Assembly (NCBI GenBank): GCA_903813345.2
Contig: CAIIXF020000005.1
Location: forward strand, 9,429,375-9,493,374
From: Owenia fusiformis
Lineage: Eukaryota; Annelida; Polychaeta; Sabellida; Oweniidae
DNA length: 64,000 nucleotides
Reading direction: 5' to 3'
Positions 29,401 through 41,400 of this stretch are shown piece after piece. The notes under the pieces are model-generated. The model saw nothing but the letters and a program-made list of their open reading frames with translations, had not been told where the DNA came from and did no database searches. The translations under genes were made by a program, and so were the position numbers. Position 1 is the first letter of the stretch. Each line of letters starts with the position of its first letter.

Positions 29401-32400
29401 TAGTTCTGTTGACCAGACAGAACAAGAGAATACACTTGAAGAACACAAACATTATAAAACCTCTATAAATTCTATATAAAGTGCATGTGTACCTTTCCTC
29501 CACAGTTATTATCTTGGTTGAGAATTATCACATTCGGAGGTAAAACAGAACTGACATCTGTACAGGTTTTTACTGAAATAAATAAATAAAAACATCATTT
29601 CCCTAAACATATTTCTGCCAAGTCCATTGATTAACCTGAATTGCATAACATTTTCTGGTTGAACTATTTTAGTAGGACATTAATAATAGAAACATACTTT
29701 GACATGTTGGTTCACGAGTTGGGGTCCAGATCCCATTATTTGAGCAAGTTCGTGACTGATCTCCCACCAATCTATAGCAGGTGTCACAGCTATATGTCAC
29801 AGTAGCTTCACAGTCAGTGCTGGTGCTGTCCACCCGACCATTTCTAGGATTGGAAGGGGCTGGGCTGCATGTCACGCCTACAAGTATAATACACATTAAG
29901 ACATACTAATTCAAGTCAACTCTAATCAGTTTGCCATTGGATATACTTGCAGTAAATGAAGAGGGTACACTGTATTCCCAAAGATTGGCCTTTCTTGGTT
30001 TCTACTGACAAGAATATTTGTCCAAAACAGACATTTTACTGAAAAATGTAGATAAAAAAGTGCACATGAATATATCTGTTTTCAAGGTGATTTGAACTCA
30101 AATGTAACTACATTGACACTTGACACTCGGTATGTGTTTATTTGGAACACTAGTCTATAAGATTCCTTCTTACGTTCACAAGTTGGAGATGGTGCATCCC
30201 ATGTTCCACTCTCGAGACACATGATTTCATCATCAGGGATCCCACCAGGTCCAACTGCTATCTTGTAGCAGTCATTACAAACAAATGTCACCATATCTCC
30301 TGTAAATTAAAAGAGAAACATTTTATCCAGAAATAAAAGTTTTGAATGGTTTTTGCATGGTTTGTCAAATCTTATTGAATATAGAAGAAATGTTTGTATT
30401 CAAATCCAGTAATATACTGTATGTACACAATATATGAAATACTGTATTTTATGATGGGGCTATTGACCTTATGTTTTTGTACATCTGCATTGCCCAGGTT
30501 CAAAATTTTTTACTAAATGATATTATCAAATATACAATCAAATTACTATGTTTTCTCTTAAGTTTTCCTTGTATGTTATTTGTTTTAAATCTAAAGAGTA
30601 AAAACTGTGAAGTGAAACACCTCCCAAGTGGAACACTATTTCAAGGTACTAAGTGCAAAACTTAGGTGACATAAAAGTTCTTAGTACGTGCTAGAGTGTT
30701 CGACTATAATACAATAATGAAGCACAAAGTGATACATTTCTTTACAGCTAATATTAGGTACATCTATAGCTTAAATGTTGAAAAGAGTGTCTCATACATG
30801 TAGATACCTGGAGTATAAGGTTTAGCAGAGGTTGCTCCTGGTGAACGGTCCACTGCTCCATTCAGTGGAGTCATTGGATCCGGGCATTCGATTCCTGTAA
30901 ATAATAATATCCTAATTCATGAATGAGGTAAAATATGACAGTTCAAAGTAAATTCCCCTAAGAATCTGTTCTACGTGTATCTTAATAATCTAGGTCTTTT
31001 AGAGAGGCGTATTTTATAGAATTTTACGAATTCATTAATCATTGCATCAGAGATCAGATCAATGTCTCCAAATACATTGAATATAACCAATATTACATGC
31101 ACTTTCGTGAAGAGGTAGAAGTCCATTATATTTTGTGAAGAAACATTGATTTTATTATGAATCAAGTAATTATTACATACTTGTGCATGTTGGTGGTTGA
31201 CCACTCCACTGGGCTTGCCCTGAGCCAGGGAATGTCTCCCGACATTCAGCAGTAGCTACTCCTCCTACTTTCCTAAAGCCATCCTGGCAATCAAATGACA
31301 CAGTCCTTCCACATAGTCTGCTTTGAGATGATATAGTTAGGCCTGGGGCTTCTGACAGTGGAGGGCAAACCAGTCCTGTTCATCAAAGTAAGGTAAGTGG
31401 CTTATATACACTTCTACATGTATATACAGTAGTGTAATTGTAATGCATAAAGGCAACTTACTAATGATATGAAGTTAAACACCTCTTAAAGTTAAACACC
31501 ATTTCAAGGTACCATAGCCTAGGTATTTAGTGCAAATCCAGGTGACATAAGAGTTTATTTTTAAAAAAATTATAAAAAATGTTTGTTGGTTTTAATTTGA
31601 GACTTTCAAGACTAAGACTATTTGTGACATGTTTCTATATGCATAATATCAGGACTATCTATGAATGGCGAAGTGACTATTGGTTGAATAATAAAATCAA
31701 CTTACTTTCACATTCAGGAATCCTAGTATCATAAGAGCCATCAGCTTGACAGTTGCTGGTATCCTGGCCTACTAGCTCATAGCAGGGATTACATTTAAAC
31801 TTGACAACATCCCCTGGGGAATAACGATTGTCACTTGGAGAGGGGTCGGCTGAATCATCAGCAAAGTCACCATTTGATGGAGGGAACCGGTAATTGCATC
31901 TTGCTAAAATCAAAATTAAAATGATTATGTTATGGTACACCTACTACATTGTATTGCAATAGTTTTATTTAGGCATAATTAAAGAATGACTGGTTGAGAG
32001 AATATAAATTGTTAAACTAGAAAAACAGGGAGGCAATGTTGTCCAAGAACAAACAAGCTACTTTTAAATCTTTTATTGTCTCTTAATCGTCTGTCCCAAT
32101 GACATAAGGGTCACTTACAATTCAGGTTTTTAATGTCTTTTGTAATGTTTACAATGTAAAGGTACACAGACGTATGAAAATATAAGAAATTAAAAGAAGT
32201 TATCATCAAAAATATAAAAGTACCGTGTTTATATACATATATTTTCTACATGGGTCACATTACCTGCATATTTCCTCATTTACACCATATCTGAGATTAC
32301 TGATTATGAGCTGTGCAATTAATTTGATACTTTACATAATACTTGATTAACCTTCGTGCATTTAGCTTCTGAATAAAATCACCAAATCAAGTTACTATAC

Positions 32401-35400
32401 ATCACCTGAACATGTTAGTGGATCATTGTTCCACTGAGCATCCCCACGTCCAGTGTCAACGCAGATCACTGTATTAATCTTAGAGCCTTTTGGTTCAAAA
32501 CCAGAATTGCATTGGAAAAAGAAACGGTCTCCACATTCATTATTGCCAACACTCGGAAATCTTCGTCCATTTAGTGGGGCAGGCAACTCTGAGCAAGACA
32601 GCTCTATAAAGACACAAACAAGTGTTTAAAATTACTTTCTCATATATACAATACAACACATGTAAAATTGAATTAGTCTAGCTACAAACCCTTGTGGGTG
32701 TTCTGTTGGTGAAGTAAATAAGGGGGAGGTTCACAGTTTTGAAGCTAGACTAAATTGAAATGTAAAATAATGTGGTAATGCTGAATACCATAAGAATACT
32801 AATGCAGTTGTGTAAATTAATTGAAAGGCATACTGTCACATCGTGGAGGTGATCCTAATGTTTCTCCATTCTCCTGGCAGAAGACAGTGTCCTCTTGGTT
32901 ACCACTTGAGTCTGGTCTGATACTGTAACATTCCCTACATCTGAAGCACATAAACATATTCAATGCATTATTGCCATTCATTTGCAGTACGAGGAGATGA
33001 CATACCTTTATATTAACTTTCAATTCTTTGAGAAATGGGAATTTTGGTTTCAGAAAAATGCAAAAAGATTTCACACAAACACAGTTGATTTAATATCTGG
33101 CAGTTTTTTGATAATAGAGAAGAAACTGAATGCATGATTGACACTAAAAATGCAGATGTACATTTACATACTTGAATACCACTTGCTCCCCAGGCCCAAA
33201 TGTAGCAGCCCTTCTGGCACTTTCATCTTCCACAATAAAACTGTCAATATTTGGCATAGGGTAGGGACAGCGAACTGAAACAGAAATACATTTACAAATT
33301 ACACGAGACTACAAACAATTACATTTGTAAGTATATCAAATAAATGAACCCCTATATTTCCTTCGTACATGTACTGTATTCAATATTCATGATGGATGCA
33401 AACTAAATTGTTATCGATTGTACTATTGATCCAGAAATATATCAGTAATGTAAGGTTAATTATTGTCTGCCAGTGTTGAACACCATTCATTAGTGTACGA
33501 AATAGCATTACCATTGACCATGACCCACTTCCACAATATCACAACAATACTACTGTACCTTGTCCACATGTTGGTTGTGGTCCACTGTACTCAGCCCTAT
33601 CACTGCCTACAGGTACACAGGCCAATGTGGCAGGGCCTTGTATTGTGAATCCTGGGTCACATGTAACAGTTACTGAATTGTCACAGCTCTTAGAGCCGCT
33701 CACTTGTCCATTGGCTACCGTAAATGTCCGGCACTCAAGACCTACAAAATCACGATTTAAAATCATTTTTATAAAATATTATTATTTGGGTTTAATAAAG
33801 ACAATGAGACATTAGAGAGACTTGTCCAAAAATCAGGTTCAGATCCAGTGAAATGGTCCCAACTAAGGGGAAAAGTTAGACCTATCAACAACCTTAGTAC
33901 TTACGTTGGCATGTTGGTTCAGCCGGATCAGACCACTGACCACTGGGCAGGCACACTCGAGTACTTTGACCTTCTAGCTGGTAGCACCTAGGGCAGCTAT
34001 ACCTTACTGCAGTGCCACATGTGTTGTCTTTAGGACTCACTGTGCCTGGACTAGGATCACTGGGTGCTGGCTCACAACGCTTCACTATAAAGTAGAGAAA
34101 TTTTGGGATCAGCAATTAGAATTATTTATTTTGAATGGTCAAACTTGCTTGGACTTACATTATAAAGTATAGTACAAATTTCATTTTCATAAATGAGTGC
34201 AATGGCATAAATGATTTGATATTGTATAGAAAAAACTCACATTGACAAGAGGGTGGAGAACCAAGCAGACTTCCATCTTGTTGGCAGGTTACTGAATCTT
34301 CAGGAGATCCTGTGATAGGGTCAGGACTGATTTCATAACAACCAAGACACCTGAAAACATGAGCATATTCCTTAGTCAATGATTTTATAACATACTTGAC
34401 AATATGGGGCGATTCCTTCATTGGCCTTTTCTGGCCGGTTGGCAATTTTTAATCAAATATTCAATCAATCGATACACCAGAAACATGGGTCAATTTACTC
34501 AATGATTTTAGCTGAATTCTGTACATAGAAATGGCTTTAAATAGCAATTAAATCTTGCATATTACCTGTATCTGACTGTATCACCAGGTCCTATAGTGTC
34601 ATCAAAGTCAGGAATTGCACTTCCAGGTACTACTTCACTGTTAGGATCAGTGGGCATGGGATAGGGGCAGCGAACTGAAAACAGCATAAACATCAAAATG
34701 TTACAAATACAAAACAAGGCATTAACATGACAAAATGTCACCACCTAGTTGAAGCAAGATAAAAAAAGACCTTTTTGACATTGAGGAGGTCATTAAAGGT
34801 GAAATCTATTTTGACCTTGAGAATGTCATTGGATGTCAAATCTTTTGTCAGATTTGAACTGTTGAGAACTTGTAGATGAATTTGAAAAAGAAATTGGTCA
34901 ATTTGAGTTAAATAAGAAAAAATACATTTTTTGACCCTAAGAAGGTCATTGAACGTGAAATCTCAAATCTTAAGTCAAATTTGCACTTTTAATAACTTAT
35001 AGATAATTTTGAAAAAATGGTCAATTTGAAGCAAGTTGAAAAAATACCTTTTTGACCTTTTTTTACCTTAAAAAGGTCATTGAAGGTCAAATCTTAAATA
35101 TAGTCAGATTTGAACTTCTGAAAACGTCTAAACAGTATTGGAAGTTGTAAGAATTTGTTACCAAAGCCAACTGCCAACCACCAACCGCCGTCAAAAAACA
35201 GAGACCAAAACAATATGTCAACACTTTTAGGAGGTGACATAAAAATGACAGCCATTTTAAAAATAGACAGCTGCCATCTTGAAAGTTCCTTATCAATCAG
35301 AACTCTTATATCCCTGGGCATTAACATACAAAATTTGAACCAAATCAGTCCATTGGAATTTGAGTTATCAAAGATTGTTTTTAACAAAAAATGCAGCCAC

Positions 35401-38400
35401 TTTAAAATTCAGTGACCATCTTGAAAATTGCTCCTTGAGCAGAGCTCCTTTGTCCCTACCCATCAGCATATAAAATTTGAACCAAATCCATCAACTAGTA
35501 TTTGAGTTATGAAAGATTACATCTTTTAAAAAATAATGGCCATTTTGAATTGAGTGAAAGGGCCAGTGCATTACGTATTTGTATATTCTCATTCTATTTT
35601 TTACTAATTCCATTATTACAGTATTCATTTCTTATGTCATTACAATAAGTGCCTCAAAATGTCAAATTTTTGGCCTAAACAACAAAGTTCAGATATCACA
35701 TGACTTTAACACAGTCAGCTGATAAACTTTTTATCTACAAGTAGGTAGACACCGATGATATCAACTAAATAAACTAATAACAAGCCTCTTTAGTGTTACA
35801 TCTTAAACTTCACACAATAATCATGTACTGTACATAAATATCTGGTTCAGGAACTGATGAAAAATGTTGTTGAACAGAATGCCTAAACCTTACCTTGAAG
35901 ATAAATGGAAATATTTGTAGGTAGGTATGTAAAAACATATTTTCAAACATATTTATTTCAAACCAAAAGATACTGAGATACACATGATGAACAAAATAAT
36001 TAAATGAATTTGTTGCTTTAAATGAATAAATAATTATGTATAAAAATGTTATAAAAATTATCCCTAAATGATTGGGATGAGGGTCATAGACATGGTTAAC
36101 TTTGAGTTTGATCATAGATGTTTTTCTTTCTGTATCAGCACACTTCTACCGGAAGTATATTGGAACTGGTTTGGAATTTGAAGAAAATTTGAAACGAAGC
36201 AACTTTAATGTACAAATACTGTGACTGATATGTCTAGATAGTAGATACACACCTTAAAATAGTTTCGAAATAAATATGATGGAATAAATTGGTCATTGGT
36301 GGTCATGATGGAATATGAATTTTTTCCATGAGAAAATATGATGTTGTCCTCAGAAAATACAATATTGAGGCTCGGACTTTCACCCTTGGTCAATATGACA
36401 TTTTCCTTGGCCAATGTAATATTTTCCCTTTGAATAAATTTCATATTTCAACCCTCCCATTAAATAACCTCTATTTATCTTATGTGATGTTGTTTCCTTG
36501 GTTAAAGGTGATCAAAGATGGGCAATAGCATCGACCAGTGGCGATGTGCTATTGGCAGATTCAACCCATGTAGGCAGCCCAACAGATGCGACAATACAGA
36601 AAGAAGGGCTGAGAGAGAGTATCGTAAAGCTCTACATAAGAATAAAGCCAATCAAAACAGTGATAGTCATGAGAGTACAATTCAAAAAGGGCAACACCTG
36701 TATTGCAGTGATCAAAAGAGTTCAATCAAGCCAAATGACCATGTGGACAATTTGAAAAGAAAAGCGCAAGAGCTTGCAAAACAATGCAATGAATGGTTTG
36801 AAGTGGTTAAAAAAGGCTATATAAGTGAAAAGACTACACTTAAACAAAATGCTTCTGTGATCAGCACTGCGACTGCATTTCAAGGAGATGAAAGACAAGG
36901 TGTGACTGGTAGTGATGAGAAAGGAATTTCTGATCAAAATAACTCACTGAACTACAACATAGTGAAAAAAGAAGGCCCAACAGATGATCATGAAGAGGGA
37001 AAACATCCTGATCAACTAGAAAATAACACTGAGAATGTGAAAGTACTTATGAACCAGCATTGGGTTGAGTCATTAAGGATTCTTCCCCAGCTATTAGTGA
37101 TCATCAGTCTCTTACTTATAATTGGTGGGGTTGAAGTCAACCCTGGTCCTCAAACACAGGGTAAAGGTAACCAATTTTAGTAACCATTTAGGTTTTCTCC
37201 AAGTAGAGTTTGAAAATATGTTTTTATCATTCATTTACTATTTGTCATGACTTTAAAGGTTATTTAAGAGACAAGTTGTCAGCCTTTTATTTCTCAAATA
37301 TTCAAAGGATATGTATCGATATGGTGAACTGATTTCAACAATGTTATGTATGTTGACTGATTGACAACAATTTAATGCAAAAATTATTTATACATATTTT
37401 ATATATGTTTACTGTTTTATTTTTATCAATTCTTGAGAATGAACTAAAATGTCTTTCCGAACCTTGTTGGAACAAAATACATATCCAACATTTCTTATAC
37501 CTCTCAATATTATAGTTATATAAAGGAAATTTTGGTTGAATTAACAAAAAGTATTAAAAAAATTAAACATAACTCCCAAAATAGATAAAAATTGAGATAA
37601 ACCTTAATTTCATTAACTTTTTACAATCAACCAAAATTTCCTTTGTACAATTACAATATTACAGTTCAAAAAGTATTATCTTACCAATGCAAAGATTGAA
37701 CAAAGGACACACTACTTCAATAAATTATCATATCTTATGTGCCACTTCAATGTTTTAGCATATCAAAAATATGTGACCCCATTGTGACATAACTGACATT
37801 AACTCATCAATCTTTTTGTAAGTGTGCTCAACTTCAAAAATAAGGCAATGTTGACTACCTAACAAAGTTAAAAGGAAGAATATAAGATGTTTTAAATCAT
37901 CTCTTATACCATATACAAAGTTTTGTGGGCCAACCCCTTGTGCAACTGATATGAATTACTTTGATTGTCACTTTCAGAGAAGAAATTCAGTTATTACTAG
38001 TTTCATTTTAAATCTTCAGATAACTGTAGTGTACATGAAATCGCATTATATATATACAGTATATATATTATATATATATATAATTTACACAGTACATTTA
38101 CACAGTATATTTACACAGTACATTTATATATTAATTTAAGTACTCATACTGTGGACAATAAAAATTTCCACCCATTCCCTACCTCCACCCACAGTTTCAA
38201 AGACCCAACTTGTGAACAGAAATATAGGTTATAATACTATTTAAATCCAACATGAATACGTTTTGTTTTTTGAGTTCATTTCTGGCTTCTTTAAGAACCA
38301 ATTTTCTTAATTCTTTCGGCAAAAAACACTTAAGGATTTATGCTATGCAATTATGTGAATTATCGCTTAATAAAAGATACGTGTGACCTCTAAAAGATAG

Positions 38401-41400
38401 TTTTAAGTAAATTCACGATTTTTCGAAACAAAAATTTCTTCACATTGGGTAAGACTACAATATAAGAGAAAGTGGTTTAAACTTAATATTCGGGCTTTTA
38501 CTATGATGCTTAATATTATTGTATAGCATTGAGGAATTCGAAGTTATTAGACTAACATGAGAAGATACACGGCATTCTGTTATATTTCAGATGATGCCAA
38601 ACGAGATACAGCACCTCCTGCCGAGACTGATATCTTTGAACTTTTACTTTCATTATTCAATTCTGAAAGTTTCAATTTGAATGATCAAAAGCCCCTGGAA
38701 CCCCTTGAGGATGCTGTGACAAAACATGGCCTTACAAATGTAGAGAATGATGGTAATGGCAAGCCCCTGGAATGCCTAGTGGATGTTGTGGCAAAACATG
38801 GACTTGCAATTGTCGAGAATGATGGATATGGTGACTGCCTGTTTCAAGCCTTGTCCCATCAATTGGCCTACACCAAGACAGCCAATATAGATCACAGAGA
38901 CTTAAGGCAGAGACTAGTAGAGTATGTGAAACTCCATCCACAACTGGTAAGTGCTTTTTGTCAAATACAATATTTTGGGGGAAACAATGTAATATACATA
39001 TACAAGTGTTACACAACACTGTGGATGGCTTAATGCTGTTTCACTTAGAAGAGAGACATGAACATTACACAAACTCATTAGGAAAACCTCAATATTCAAA
39101 TCATACAAAACTTGGCATTGATTGGCTAGCTCTTGCTTCATGTAATGCAATCTTGTCAACATTTAAAATGGCTTCTATTTGTATAACTTCATAGTTTTGT
39201 GTGCAAAGAATTAAGGTGCAGTGGTACTTAACAGGAAATGACAAAACAGGAAGTGACAATACCATGCTTGATTTCAAACATTTTTTGAACCAAGATAAAA
39301 GAGTTCCGCTTTGACCTCCAATCAATTTAACTAGTTGCACATATCATTTACATGACCAGGATCACAATGTACATGGTCAGAATGACCCCAAACATGATGA
39401 AATAATTTTTTCAGCCCTCTGAAAATGTGACCAAAAAATAGCTAAAAGTAGGCGTTAGGAAAGGTCCCTAAATAGAATCTTTTGAATTTTTCAGAAAATG
39501 TGCCCTATAAATTGCTCTAAATGATACAACCTTTGAAATTTTAGGAAATTGTCTGAAACAAAATTGGCGGTCATAAAAAGGAAAATAGATCGCTTTTCAA
39601 TTTAGTTTTTTCATTTTTTTCTTTCTCTATGAATGACATCAAATTTTCAAGATTGTATCATTTAGAGCAATATATTGTGTACATTTTCTGAAAAATTCAA
39701 AAGATTCTGTTCAGTGACATTTCCTAAGCGCCTACTTTTAGCTAATTTTCAGTCACATTTTCAGAGGGCTGAAAAGGGTATTTCCTGTTAAGTACCACTG
39801 CACCTTAAGCTGACAACATATTACACACTATTCATTAATGTTCATGGGTTTACTACTTTTAAATGCTGTGTAGTATAGCTCCCATTTTCAGCTTATATTA
39901 AAGGTAGAATCAGAGCAAAGGGGAGGCAAAATTGCTGGTAACATGAACAATTGACCTACTTATATATTCTTTATTATCTCAAATAAATGATCTTTCAAAA
40001 ATCTGTGGCATGTTTCAATTGGTGAAGTTATTTTAGATTCAATTTGCTATAAATGTGTGCATGCTCTTTCACATTAGTAGAGAATAAACGCTTTATTGTT
40101 AGTTTTACACAGTTAAAGTATGCACTATGGGGATATTGTAGAAAATAGATATGAGAAGGAATGATATGAGTCCAAAAACATTCAAAAATTCAGACATTTT
40201 TCTCAGGTTGCTTGTTAGATCTGATTCTCGGTTTAATTTATATTTTCAGCCAAATGGAGACCATGTGACGACACAATTTTGCACTATCATCATAAATGAA
40301 TGGACACAGTACAAGAACTCCAGTCACCCAATGAATGATGATGAAAAAACAAAGCTAGCATGGTATACAGAGTCCTACATGAACAGACCTGGTACATGGG
40401 GTGATAATCTGATGATCTGGGCATTTACTCAACTCTTCAATGCTGATGTTGAAATTTTCTCTCAGGGGTCAGAGAATTCGTACAAAATTGCCAATGTTAA
40501 CAGCGCTAGCAGGGTCATAGTTCGGCTTGGATATGTACCACAAAAAATTGCCAATGATAACAGCGATGGCAGGGTCATGGTTCGGCAAATCCACTTTATA
40601 AGCCTTGTTAGTCTCAAAGGTAATAGCATTGTAACATGAAATCACCTTTCTAGTTTTTAAATGTTGACTTTAGTGAGATTTTTTTCTTGGAATCCATATG
40701 ACCATATGATATGAAAATAGCAGATTAGAACATACAGTGATTTTGGCCCACCCTGTATAAATGGTAGTGAAATAATTCATTGTAATATTCAGATGTCAGA
40801 TAGATCTGATAAAGATATGACTCATAATATTGTAAAATAATTCAAGCACATGACTCAACTAGGAAACAGCAACTCCACAGAATAGCAAATCCCACCAAGC
40901 AAAAACATGTCTTGATAAATAGTGGCCATCTTAAAAATTTCTTCTTGAACAGAGCTCGTTTGTCCTTAGGCATCAGCATACAAAATTTGAACCAAATCTG
41001 TCCACTGGTATTTAAGTAATCAAAGATTATGATATTTACAAAAGATGGTGGCCATTTTGAAATTCAGCTGTCATCTTGAAATTTTCTACTCAAGCAGAAC
41101 TCCTTTGTCCCTAGGCATTAGCATATACAATTTGAACCAAATCAGCCCACTGGTATTTGAGTTATCAAAAATTATGTTTTTTGATGAAAAATGGAGGTCA
41201 TTTAAAAATCCAGTGGCCACCATGAAAATGTCTTTTTAAGCACAGATCCTTTGTCCCTAAGCATCAACATATCAAATTTGAACCAAATTAAATGATTTTA
41301 TTTTTAACAAAAATGGTCAGATGGCCACAATTGATGCGACATGTTTGAGCTGCTGAGTTTATCAAGCTAGCAAATTAGAAATGACTAATATCTGTTAATA

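Noticed and set aside
36498-36755. An overlapping plus-strand ORF in another frame of exon 1
   Set aside because: It lacks a good start context and shares no motif; the 36518 frame has a strong Kozak start, the 2A-like motif and the right splice phase.
37100-37156. 2A-like motif as a sign of an integrated virus
   Set aside because: No viral replicase or capsid sequence nearby; the motif is in a spliced cellular gene, and such motifs are known in animal genes and LINEs.
38557-38590. Start of the OTU ORF at ATG 38557
   Set aside because: The bases just before 38591 are a polypyrimidine tract and CAG acceptor; the upstream codons are read-through of intron, and exon 1 joins in the correct phase.
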